Source: UMGS1225 sp034086705 (GTDB lineage Bacteria; Bacillota; Clostridia; Oscillospirales; CAG-272). From it: a stretch of 16,475 nucleotides of DNA. How positions within the stretch are numbered: the first letter of the stretch is position 1; each line of letters opens with the position of its first letter. Position numbers and translations under genes: made by a program. Positions 5,012-11,841 of the stretch are shown here, in pieces. The notes below the pieces were generated by a model. The model did no database searches and was not told the origin of the DNA. It worked only from the letters and a program-made list of their open reading frames with translations. The stretch covers positions 1 through 16,475 of the forward strand of contig JAXDZV010000048.1 in assembly GCA_034086705.1 (NCBI GenBank). Direction: 5' to 3'.

Positions 5012-5623
5012 TTAATCCTTGCTTAACACTTTTTTCTGCCAAGACTTTTTTTCGCATTGAGGGCAACGCATATATCTTGTTCTGCCCATGTGCGGAGCCA
5101 TAGCAACGGCTCTATATGTCGGTGCATATCGGTGTCCGCATTCTTTGCATGTATAATATCCTGCCACTTGCTCCATCCGCAGTGCATAGAAGCAACCCGC
5201 TAAGAACAAAACAAATCCAAATACAATGAGAGTAATTCTTAGTCCATTTGACATTTGCACAAAAGCGGCAACAAATATCAAAGCAAAAAGAACGACCGTC
5301 GCGGTAATGCCTATAAACACTTCTACGGACAACAATCTTTTGTCTGCCTGTTCTTTTTGCTTAATCATTTCAAGCAAATTGTTCTCTAATTCTTTGTCGT
5401 ATTTATCCATTGTAACTACCTCCCCACATAATAAATCATTAACACTGATACCCAGAACATCACAAAGTTCAAGCATAATAGACGAGTCGGGCAGAGATTT
5501 GCCAGTTTCCCATTTTGATATTGCTCTGTCGGTAATGTTCAGTTTTTCTGCCAACTGCATTTGGGTTAAGTTTGTTTTTCTTCTGCACTCGGCAATGAAC
5601 TTTCCAATTTTTACTTGGTCCAT
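5012..5623 (-). CDS. XRE-family regulator with two membrane segments and C-terminal zinc ribbon
   Basis: The protein is 203 aa. Residues 4-66 form a Cro/C1 helix-turn-helix (NLTQMQLAEKLNITDRAISK, then WETGKSLPD). A linker (67-97) is highly charged. Two hydrophobic segments at about 99-121 and 128-148 are predicted membrane helices. The C-terminus carries a zinc-ribbon pair, C159-x2-C162 and C187-x2-C190. The architecture suggests a membrane-tethered regulator whose DNA-binding part stays in the cytoplasm; both ends would then be cytoplasmic. A perfect SD, AAAGGAGGT (complement of 5629-5637), lies 5 bases from the ATG. It is monocistronic, with its own leader hairpin and terminators. The signal it senses is unknown; the zinc ribbon might bind metal or be structural. 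Confidence 0.85.
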   Translation of the reverse strand: MDQVKIGKFIAECRRKTNLTQMQLAEKLNITDRAISKWETGKSLPDSSIMLELCDVLGISVNDLLCGEVVTMDKYDKELENNLLEMIKQKEQADKRLLSVEVFIGITATVVLFALIFVAAFVQMSNGLRITLIVFGFVLFLAGCFYALRMEQVAGYYTCKECGHRYAPTYRAVAMAPHMGRTRYMRCPQCEKKSWQKKVLSKD

Positions 5624-5676
5624 AGGTTACCTCCTTTCGCTTTCAGTATAGACAATTTTGGTAACAAAGAACACGA

Positions 5677-5711
5677 ACCGATGGTTGAGTGGAGAGAAAT
5701 CAACCATCGGT
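5677..5711. promoter_or_regulatory. Perfect 12-bp inverted repeat upstream of the XRE-zinc ribbon gene
   Basis: ACCGATGGTTGA (5677-5688) and TCAACCATCGGT (5700-5711) are exact inverted copies with an 11-base spacer. It lies between the promoter candidate at 5752-5780 and the SD of the minus-strand gene, so it would be in the leader RNA. It may be a DNA operator for the HTH protein or an RNA stem-loop. No T-run follows, so it is not a terminator. Confidence 0.55.
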
Positions 5712-5751
5712 GGGGTGAAAAATGACCGTCAAATTCAAGTTTGTTAAATAG

Positions 5752-5780
5752 ATTATACCATAATTCTATAAAGTAAACAA
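5752..5780 (-). promoter_or_regulatory. Promoter candidate for the XRE-zinc ribbon gene
   Basis: On the minus strand TTGTTT (complement of 5775-5780) and TATAAT (complement of 5752-5757) are 17 bases apart, with an extended -10 TGG. The leader would be about 120 bases. A second -10-like box, TATACT (complement of 5645-5650), lies nearer the gene without a good -35. The -35 box touches the edge of the multi-hairpin repeat. Confidence 0.5.
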
Positions 5781-5942
5781 GGCAAAGCCTTGTATATCAT
5801 CCGCAGCTTGTCTGCGGTATATCATCAATGCGAAGCATTGCATCTCATCAAGCTGCAGTTAATACAGCCTCCGACTGATGATATGTGCCTGCGGCGATGA
5901 TATACACACTGACGCATGATGATATGCCAAGCCTGCGGCTTG
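5778..5942. repeat. Multi-hairpin, MITE-like repeat element with TATATCATC spacers
   Basis: The element opens with the hairpin CAAGGC-aaa-GCCTTG (5778-5792) and closes with CAAGCC-tgc-GGCTTG (5928-5942). In the left half TATATCATC occurs at 5793-5801 and 5818-5826, with the variant CATCTCATC at 5841-5849, separated by small hairpins (CCGCA/TGCGG and CAATGC-gaa-GCATTG). In the right half the motif appears inverted: GATGATATG at 5877-5885, GATGATATA at 5896-5904 and GATGATATG at 5918-5926. The whole is thus a roughly symmetrical, non-coding palindromic cluster. From memory, similar strings of hairpins separated by this motif recur in gut Clostridia genomes. Confidence 0.65.
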
Positions 5943-5945
5943 AAT

Positions 5946-5988
5946 AAAAAAGAAGTAACTTTTGGTAGACAAAAGTTACTTCTTTTTT
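5946..5988 (-). terminator. Strong intrinsic terminator of the tRNA operon
   Basis: AAAAAAGAAGTAACTTTTG (5946-5964) and its exact inverse (5970-5988) form a perfect 19-bp stem with a 5-base loop, carrying A6/T6 tracts so that it can work on both strands. Its distal end shares base 5988 with the encoded CCA of tRNA-Tyr, so the stem starts at the very 3' end of the tRNA. Confidence 0.9.
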
Positions 5989-6072
5989 GGTGGGGGAAGG
6001 TGGATTCGGACCACCGAAGTCAGTGACAACAGATTTACAGTCTGCCCCCTTTGGCCGCTCGGGAATTCCCCC
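5988..6072 (-). tRNA. tRNA-Tyr (anticodon GTA)
   Basis: This is an 85-base class II tRNA with a long variable arm. The acceptor stem GGGGGAA/TTCCCCC, discriminator A and CCA are encoded. The anticodon loop CTGTAAA carries GTA. The T stem GGTGG/CCACC encloses the loop TCCGAAT, with C where almost all tRNAs have U55. It is second in the tRNA operon, 33 bases after tRNA-Thr. Confidence 0.95.
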
Positions 6073-6105
6073 ATGCCCTATTGAATTTGAATGTAGCAAA
6101 GCTAC

Positions 6106-6180
6106 TGGAGCTGGTGATCGGAGTCGAACCAACAACCTGCTGATTACAAATCAGCTGCTCTGCCATTGAGCCACACCAGC
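6106..6180 (-). tRNA. tRNA-Thr (anticodon TGT)
   Basis: This is 75 bases including an encoded CCA. The acceptor stem is GCTGGTG/CACCAGC with discriminator T; the D stem is GCTC/GAGC; the anticodon stem GCTGA/TCAGC holds the loop TTTGTAA with anticodon TGT; and the T loop is TTCGACT. It is the first tRNA of the pair, about 30 bases below the promoter. Confidence 0.95.
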
Positions 6181-6210
6181 AAATAACACTCGCTCCACGC
6201 GACGGTAATG

Positions 6211-6239
6211 ATTATATCATCGCAAAAGTAATTTGTCAA
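6211..6239 (-). promoter_or_regulatory. Consensus promoter of the tRNA-Thr/tRNA-Tyr operon
   Basis: On the minus strand TTGACA (complement of 6234-6239) and TATAAT (complement of 6211-6216) are separated by exactly 17 bases. It is a full sigma-A consensus, as expected for stable RNA genes. Confidence 0.9.
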
Positions 6240-6276
6240 CTCTTTTTTTGAAAAAAGGAAGATTTTTCGTAGGGCC

Positions 6277-6312
6277 CCAAGCAGGACAGGAACAAAGGCC
6301 TGCCCCGCTTGG
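6277..6312 (-). terminator. Hairpin downstream of the DUF47 gene
   Basis: On the minus strand CCAAGCGGGGCAGG (complement of 6299-6312) pairs fully with CCTGTCCTGCTTGG (complement of 6277-6290): 14 pairs including two G-U, 8-base loop. The wobbles pair only on this strand. It begins 7 bases past the stop, but the T-runs are about 10-20 bases away, so termination may be imperfect. Confidence 0.6.
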
Positions 6313-6319
6313 ATGTCTT

Positions 6320-6940
6320 TTATGTGTTTTTCAAAATGATACGATCAATAACGTCGGCAGCATGTTCACACAAATCGCAACAGTGCTCCAAATCTTCACA
6401 AACCGCCTTACAGCCGAGTATTCGCTTCGTATCATCAGTCGTTGCAAAAAGTGTATGAATTGCCTTCGCATATACAGCATCCGCTTCGCTTTCAATCGAA
6501 TTGATTTGCACAAGCAATTCACGCAGATGTTGCGGCTTTTTGAAATTTTTCAATTCGGCTACCGCATCGCGCAATGCACAAACGCAACGGCACACTATGG
6601 CAGCCAATTCAGGCATATGCGGCGGTAATTCGGAAATATGAAACATATAGCATGCCAACACTACCTCATCGAGCGCATCAGTTACATCATCAATAATTTG
6701 AACAAGACTGAGAATGTCTTCCTGATCAATCGGTGTAATAAACTCAACAGATAGTTTTGCAAGGATAGAATGATGCACCTCATCTGCACTGTGTTCAATT
6801 TCATGCATTTTCATTTGCTGCATTTCCATCGTTTCTGCAGTATAAGCAGAAAGAATCTGTTGCAGCAAATCTGCTGCCCTTACACAGTGATTCACCTGCT
6901 CTTGCAATAGTGCAAAATAATCGTTTTTGTTCTTTGCCAT
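6320..6940 (-). CDS. DUF47 (PhoU-like) phosphate-transport accessory protein
   Basis: The protein is 206 aa, the usual length, all helical, forming the PhoU-like bundle. Typical motifs are HEIEHSADEVHHSI (46-59), FITPIDQEDILSLVQIIDDV (67-86) and INSIESEADAVY (146-157). The E-x-x-x-D pairs in these motifs are the metal-binding signature of PhoU-like proteins. DUF47 proteins are encoded beside PiT transporters and are thought to control their activity. It follows the pit gene by 27 bases in the same direction, with GGAGAG (complement of 6946-6951) as SD. In many genomes the DUF47 gene precedes pit; here it follows. The hairpin at 6277-6312 closes the operon. Confidence 0.9.
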   Translation of the reverse strand: MAKNKNDYFALLQEQVNHCVRAADLLQQILSAYTAETMEMQQMKMHEIEHSADEVHHSILAKLSVEFITPIDQEDILSLVQIIDDVTDALDEVVLACYMFHISELPPHMPELAAIVCRCVCALRDAVAELKNFKKPQHLRELLVQINSIESEADAVYAKAIHTLFATTDDTKRILGCKAVCEDLEHCCDLCEHAADVIDRIILKNT

Positions 6941-6967
6941 GTTTTCTCTCCTTCCTGTTTCGGTGTC

Positions 6968-8017
6968 TTACGAAAATAACAGTAAAAACAGCTTGGCAAG
7001 TGCATAACCAAGCAGCCCACAACCCGGAAATGTGCAAATCCAGGTCAAGACTAAATCTTTAGCAACACCCCAGTCAACATTTTTAAAGCGGCGTGCTGCT
7101 CCAACACCCATTATCGCAGTTGTTTTTGTATGCGTAGTGCTGACCGGCATACCCGTCAATGATGAAACCAAAAGGCACATTGAGGCGCCAAAATCGGCTG
7201 CAAACCCTTGATATGGCTTTAGTTTCACCATATCCATACCAACCGACTTAATGATGCGATAGCCACCAATTGAAGTACCGATCCCCATGACAGCAGAACA
7301 CAGCACCATCAGCCACACCGGTACCTCAAAGCTGCTCACGGCCGCATTCCCTCCGGAAAACGCAGCCCCCAACAGAAAGATTGCCATGAATTTCTGGCCA
7401 TCTTGCGCACCATGCATAAATGCCATAGCCGCGCCACCTGCAATTTGTGCGCCGGAAAAGAAATGGTCCAGCTTCATTCGGTTTTTTCGCCTGCAGAAAA
7501 GCACTGTCAACTTAGAAGATAGAAAGCCAAGTAAAAAACCGAGCGCAACGGAAAAGAAAATACCGTAAAGCACTTTGACCCATTCGGAGAAATTAATGCC
7601 TGAAAAACTGTTTTGAATTGCAACAGCCGCACCGGATAGCCCTGCAATCAGCGCATGGCTCTCACTTGTCGGTATTCCGAAATACCAAGCGGCCGTTGCC
7701 CAGATGACAATGGCAGCCATCGCCGCACAGAGAGCAATCAGGGACAGATGCGCATCTCCCCCAAAATCTACCATGTTATATATTGTCATGGCAACAGACT
7801 TATTGACCGCCGTCATTACCAAAACACCCAGAAAATTGAAAACAGCCGCCATAATAATGGCTTTACGTACACCGATCGCACGGGTCGAGACACATGTTGC
7901 GATTGCATTGGGCGCGTCTGTCCAGCCGTTGACAAGAATTACACCAAGCGTCAGAACAGTTGAAACAAACAACATCGGATTATGCAGCATTTGCTCTATA
8001 AAACTTGAAATTGTCAT
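6968..8017 (-). CDS. pit: PiT-family inorganic phosphate transporter
   Basis: The protein is 349 aa from the ATG at 8017, with about ten hydrophobic segments. The duplicated PiT signature is clear: NGWTDAPNAIAT near residue 30 and HGAQDGQK (202-209), plus PTSESHALI (about 116) and PVSTTHTKT (291-299), the paired loops that carry phosphate. PiT proteins import metal-phosphate with H+ or Na+. The frame is open upstream to 8125, but that extension is basic and overlaps the promoter. A TTG at 8041 lies 9 bases after AAAGGAG (complement of 8051-8057) and would add eight residues (MRLRRIEK), so it is a real alternative start. It is first in the pit-DUF47 operon. Confidence 0.9.
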   Translation of the reverse strand: MTISSFIEQMLHNPMLFVSTVLTLGVILVNGWTDAPNAIATCVSTRAIGVRKAIIMAAVFNFLGVLVMTAVNKSVAMTIYNMVDFGGDAHLSLIALCAAMAAIVIWATAAWYFGIPTSESHALIAGLSGAAVAIQNSFSGINFSEWVKVLYGIFFSVALGFLLGFLSSKLTVLFCRRKNRMKLDHFFSGAQIAGGAAMAFMHGAQDGQKFMAIFLLGAAFSGGNAAVSSFEVPVWLMVLCSAVMGIGTSIGGYRIIKSVGMDMVKLKPYQGFAADFGASMCLLVSSLTGMPVSTTHTKTTAIMGVGAARRFKNVDWGVAKDLVLTWICTFPGCGLLGYALAKLFLLLFS

Positions 8018-8093
8018 CTTTTCAATTCTCCGCAACCGCAATCGCGATTGCTCCTTTGGCAGTGTTTTTCTGCGTAGGCAACGCATTTTGTTC

Positions 8094-8122
8094 ATTGTAC
8101 CATATACTGCGTCAAAACACAA
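8094..8122 (-). promoter_or_regulatory. pit: Promoter of the pit-DUF47 operon
   Basis: On the minus strand TTGTGT (complement of 8117-8122) is followed after 17 bases by TACAAT (complement of 8094-8099), with an extended -10 TGG. It lies inside the longest open frame of the pit gene, which argues for the downstream start codon. No clear Pho-box-like repeat was seen next to it. Confidence 0.6.
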
Positions 8123-8171
8123 CATTTTTCCCGAAATTTACTGCCTGGAAGACAAACTGCCCAATATCTCA

Positions 8172-8215
8172 TAAAAATGCTCTGCGCAACTCCGAATTAA
8201 TCGTGCGCAGAGCAT
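8172..8215 (-). terminator. Terminator overlapping the end of the SGNH lipoprotein gene
   Basis: ATGCTCTGCGCA (8177-8188) and TGCGCAGAGCAT (8204-8215) form a perfect 12-bp stem with a 15-base loop, followed on the minus strand by TTTTTA. The promoter-proximal arm is coding (the Cys-Ser-Ala codons before the stop at 8197-8199). It ends the five-gene unit that starts near 13255. Confidence 0.8.
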
Positions 8216-8967
8216 ACGAAAATATAATCAAGCGCTTCTTCGCAGGCGTCCCTATCCATATGCAACCCATCAGAAGTTCGCTTCGGTGAAAGATAACCGC
8301 CGTCTTCCGCAAAGTATGTAAAAAGATCGATATAACCATAACCGCCATCTTCCGCAATGGCTTTTGTGACACGGTTGAAAAGTTTTATATTCTCTTGCGA
8401 AAGATTGGAATCAGCTTCCTTATTACGCGTAATTCCAAACTCACCAATCAGAAAAATCTCTGCTTGGGGATTTGCCAGCGTAATGGCATCCAGCAGCGTG
8501 TTATATGCTTGTTCAAATCCACCAATATCTTTGCCGGAAGATTCATTTACGCCTACCAAAATGTAATACTTCCCCGCCTTCTTCCCAGTTCGAATCGCAT
8601 TCGGCACAGTCATCAAAGTACCGTCGCTTCGTTCCACACAAGGTGTATAGCAAAGAGAAGCCGCTGTGTATCCGTCATAAGCATAGCTCGCAGCAAATGC
8701 AAGCCCGCTGTACAAAACCAAACCGCGCATACGAGAATTACCAATCATAACCGCATCTGAAAACCACTCCGCCTTATCCGGCAAAGCAGCCGTCTGATTG
8801 ACCGGCTTTGTGCTGGGATCATCTGTACTGCTTGTCTGTACAGGCTGTGTCGGGCGAGAGGGGATCACGTTTTCCTCAAATGATTTTCCCAGCGCACAGC
8901 CGCTGCCACCGACAAGTAAGGCAACGCAGCATACAAGACAGAGCAGGCGGTATTTTAAATGATTCAT
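8197..8967 (-). CDS. SGNH/GDSL-type hydrolase lipoprotein
   Basis: The protein is 256 aa from the ATG at 8967. Residues 1-23 are a signal peptide (basic start, then LLCLVCCVALLVG) ending at GSGC, so C24 is the likely lipidated cysteine; the -3 residue is unusual for a lipobox. A Pro/Thr/Ser-rich linker (35-62) leads to the catalytic domain. Block I reads IGNSRMRG with candidate nucleophile S78, block III GVNE (139-142), and block V SDGLH with D233 and H236. This fits an extracytoplasmic esterase of the SGNH fold, perhaps acting on cell-wall acyl groups; the substrate is not shown. Its ATG overlaps the pepD stop as ATGA, implying translational coupling. AAAGGA lies about 9 bases upstream. A longer frame to 9036 runs inside pepD and is rejected. 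Confidence 0.8.
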   Translation of the reverse strand: MNHLKYRLLCLVCCVALLVGGSGCALGKSFEENVIPSRPTQPVQTSSTDDPSTKPVNQTAALPDKAEWFSDAVMIGNSRMRGLVLYSGLAFAASYAYDGYTAASLCYTPCVERSDGTLMTVPNAIRTGKKAGKYYILVGVNESSGKDIGGFEQAYNTLLDAITLANPQAEIFLIGEFGITRNKEADSNLSQENIKLFNRVTKAIAEDGGYGYIDLFTYFAEDGGYLSPKRTSDGLHMDRDACEEALDYIFVCSAHD

Positions 8968-10415
8968 ATTGTTATATCCTTTTTCGAAAGCATTTCTTGA
9001 AGCAACCGATAAGTACGGCAGACAGAGCTGATACACAATTGTTCAAAAGGTGTGTGCACATCTTTCAGATCCGGACCGAAAGAAATTGGATCAATCCGCG
9101 GCATATGGCTTTTGATAACACCGCATTCCAAACCGGCATGAATAGATTCAACGCGAGGCTTTTGCCCGAATAAAGAAAAATATGCGTTGCAATACCGGTT
9201 GCGACTTTTTGAATGAGCATCATACGCCCATCCCGGATACTCTCCGCGAAAAGAAATTTCCATACCGAGGGTTCGTGCCAGCTGACATAAAACAGCCTGT
9301 ACATCCGCTCGGCGCTCTTCTACGCATGAACGCACTGAAACGGTGAAAACCATTTTATCCGTTGCGGTGCGAACGATTCCAAGATTAGCTGATGTTTCGA
9401 TTTGTGCAGTATCCTCTTGCATGCGGCGCAGCACACCACACGGCACCGATGTGATCATTGTAAGGGCCGTGTCCGTGTCCTGTTGGGTTAACGGCTGCAT
9501 TGATACGGAAGAAGGGGAAAGCGTAATGGCAGCAGCCGCATCTGCCTTTGAAAAAGAAGAATAACGCTGCAAAATCATCTGCTGCGCGGCTGTAATAAAA
9601 GCTCCTTGATCGGCCTGTGGGACGGTGACTTGTACGCGACAACTGCACGGAATTGCATTGTCCATTTCACCCCCGTCCATTTGTACCAAACGAACGGCAA
9701 ATTGACGCCGTAAATGTGTAAGAAGGCAGCCCAATGTTCGTATGGCATTCACGCGACCAAGCGCAATGTCCATACCGGAATGCCCGCCTGCAAATCCGTC
9801 AGCAATCAATGAAAAGCCGGTCATTCCATCACATGCCGTGCGTGTCAGAGGCTGCTGTATATCACACCGCACCCCGCCCGCACAACTAACTGTTGCAATT
9901 CCTTCATCCTCACTATCCAGATTGAATAACAGTTCCGCACAGCAATCAGAATAATCAAATGCCGCTGCACCACTGAGTCCGGTTTCTTCCTGCACAGTAA
10001 ACAAACACTCTAATGCGCCGTGTTGCAGCGATGCATCATCCAACACCGCAAGCATCATTGCAACAGCAATGCCATTATCTGCGCCAAGCGATGTATTGTC
10101 CGCATGCAGCCAGTCTCCGGTGCAGATCAAACGAATCGGATCCTTTGAAAAGTCATGTGTGCTGTCAGTCGTTTTCACACATACCATATCCATATGTCCC
10201 TGCAACATCACGGTTGGCTCGTTTTCATATCCTGCTGTTGCATCTTTCTTAATCAACACATTGTGCATGGCATCTGTTCGAAACCATAAACCGCGCGATC
10301 GCGCAAAATCGCACAAAAACGCAGCAATTCCTTCCTCTGCAGAGGAAGCACGCGGGATAGCACTGATTTGTTCAAAAAAGTGAAACACCGGCATTTTAGA
10401 AAGCTGTTGCAGCAT
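8964..10415 (-). CDS. pepD: Aminoacyl-histidine dipeptidase (peptidase M20C)
   Basis: The protein is 483 aa, matching the 485 aa of E. coli PepD. The M20 two-zinc site is complete and in register: H74 and D76 (LQGHMDMV), D113 (LGADNG), E143-E144 (QEETG), D167 (NLDSED) and H454 (DVHTPFE). D76 and E143 are the expected catalytic residues. It hydrolyses Xaa-His and other dipeptides in the cytoplasm. GAGGTG (complement of 10421-10426), inside the last codons of radA, is its SD, with only 9 bases between the radA stop and this ATG. It overlaps the downstream lipoprotein gene by four bases. A dipeptidase next to a wall amidase would fit peptide recycling, but that is inference. Confidence 0.95.
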   Translation of the reverse strand: MLQQLSKMPVFHFFEQISAIPRASSAEEGIAAFLCDFARSRGLWFRTDAMHNVLIKKDATAGYENEPTVMLQGHMDMVCVKTTDSTHDFSKDPIRLICTGDWLHADNTSLGADNGIAVAMMLAVLDDASLQHGALECLFTVQEETGLSGAAAFDYSDCCAELLFNLDSEDEGIATVSCAGGVRCDIQQPLTRTACDGMTGFSLIADGFAGGHSGMDIALGRVNAIRTLGCLLTHLRRQFAVRLVQMDGGEMDNAIPCSCRVQVTVPQADQGAFITAAQQMILQRYSSFSKADAAAAITLSPSSVSMQPLTQQDTDTALTMITSVPCGVLRRMQEDTAQIETSANLGIVRTATDKMVFTVSVRSCVEERRADVQAVLCQLARTLGMEISFRGEYPGWAYDAHSKSRNRYCNAYFSLFGQKPRVESIHAGLECGVIKSHMPRIDPISFGPDLKDVHTPFEQLCISSVCRTYRLLQEMLSKKDITI

Positions 10416-10424
10416 ACCTTCACC

Positions 10425-11810
10425 TCATACAAAAAGTTTTAAAGTTTCAAAAATACTGCCAACCGGGATTAACTCCGCACCACGCGGGGGTGTACGCAAA
10501 GCCTGAAAGCTGCGCTTAGGCAAAAGAATGCGCGTAAAACCGAGTCGTACACACTCCCGCACACGCTGGTCAATATAGGATACGGCCCGCACTTCACCTG
10601 CAAGCCCAACCTCTCCAATCGCAACGAGATTCGGCCCCACCGGTTTGTCTTTGATCGATGATATTAATGCAATACAAACCGCCAAATCCGCCGCCGGTTC
10701 GTCCACCCGCAGACCGCCTACCACATTCAAATAGGCATCACTGGACGAAAACCGCAACCCCAGGCGTTTTTCCAGCACTGCCAGCAGCAATGCCATACGA
10801 TTATAGTCAATTCCGGAAGAAGAACGACGCGGCGCCGGAAAGACTGTATGTGATACCAATGCCTGCACCTCTGCAAGCAACGGTCGCGTCCCCTCCATGA
10901 TGCAGATTGCACAGTTGCCACTCACATCCTCCGGCTGGGAAGACAGGAGCATCTCCGATGGATTTTCAACCTGCAATAGACCCTGGTCCGTCATTTCAAA
11001 AACGCCGATTTCGTTTGTTGAGCCATATCGATTTTTTATTGCTCGTATAATTCGATAGCTTTGTTGCCGCTCGCCTTCAAAGTAGAGAACGGCATCCACC
11101 ATATGCTCCAGCACCTTCGGACCTGCAATGCTTCCCTCTTTGTTGACATGCCCAACCAGCAACACAGAGATTCCATCGTTTTTTGCCTTGCGGATCAACG
11201 CCATAGCAGCTTCCTTCACCTGCGTGACGCTCCCAGGAGCAGAGGGAACTTGCTCACTGTACATTGTCTGAATTGAATCGACAATGAGAATATCCGGGTG
11301 AACCTTATCGCATTGCTCCATAATTCGCCGCACATCCGTCTCAATGCAAAGAAATAAATTGGTGCCGCTGACACCAAGACGCTTTGCGCGAAGTTTCAGC
11401 TGTCCTTTTGACTCCTCTCCTGATACATATAGCACCTTTTTGCTCTGTCCGAGTGCGTCACAAATTTGTAGCAACAATGTGGATTTTCCAATTCCCGGCT
11501 CGCCGCTGAGTAAAACCACGCTGCCTAAAACCAAACCGCCTCCCAACACGCGGTCCAATTCTGCAAGCCCCGTATTGCTGCGCATATAGCTCGGCAACTC
11601 CAAAGTATCAAGCGGCACAGCATCTCCGTCTGTCGACAAAGAAGACACCAACGCAAGCCGCCCCGAGGCAGCTTTGGCAGGCGGATCCGGCAGAAGGATC
11701 TGCTGCTCCTGCATCGTGTTCCATGCACCGCAGCTTGGGCAGCGTCCTAACCATTTTGCAGTCTTATATTCACATTCCGTGCACACATATACACTTTTTG
11801 CTGTCTTCAT
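10425..11810 (-). CDS. radA: DNA repair protein RadA
   Basis: The protein is 461 aa, standard for RadA/Sms. Residues 10-27 carry the C4 zinc finger (C10-x2-C13, C24-x2-C27). The RecA-like ATPase has Walker A GEPGIGKST (103-111), Walker B in ILIVDSIQTM, and the RadA-specific KNRYG motif in AIKNRYGSTNEIG. The C-terminal third is the Lon-protease-like domain (VVGGLRVDEPAADLAV to AIGEVGLAGEVRAV). RadA is a DnaB-like helicase that processes recombination intermediates during repair and transformation. The SD is weak: GGAG about 11 bases from the ATG. It lies 31 bases after the amidase gene and just before pepD. Confidence 0.97.
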   Translation of the reverse strand: MKTAKSVYVCTECEYKTAKWLGRCPSCGAWNTMQEQQILLPDPPAKAASGRLALVSSLSTDGDAVPLDTLELPSYMRSNTGLAELDRVLGGGLVLGSVVLLSGEPGIGKSTLLLQICDALGQSKKVLYVSGEESKGQLKLRAKRLGVSGTNLFLCIETDVRRIMEQCDKVHPDILIVDSIQTMYSEQVPSAPGSVTQVKEAAMALIRKAKNDGISVLLVGHVNKEGSIAGPKVLEHMVDAVLYFEGERQQSYRIIRAIKNRYGSTNEIGVFEMTDQGLLQVENPSEMLLSSQPEDVSGNCAICIMEGTRPLLAEVQALVSHTVFPAPRRSSSGIDYNRMALLLAVLEKRLGLRFSSSDAYLNVVGGLRVDEPAADLAVCIALISSIKDKPVGPNLVAIGEVGLAGEVRAVSYIDQRVRECVRLGFTRILLPKRSFQALRTPPRGAELIPVGSIFETLKLFV

Positions 11811-11841
11811 CAGAATTCACACTCCGTCTGCTCTTAATAAT

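Noticed and set aside
5848..6169. Open frames across the tRNA genes and multi-hairpin repeat
   Set aside because: They overlap clear tRNA-Tyr and tRNA-Thr genes and a non-coding repeat.
8968..9036. Extended start of the SGNH lipoprotein at 9036
   Set aside because: It would lie deep inside pepD and place a non-signal segment before a good signal peptide; the ATG at 8967 overlaps the pepD stop as ATGA.
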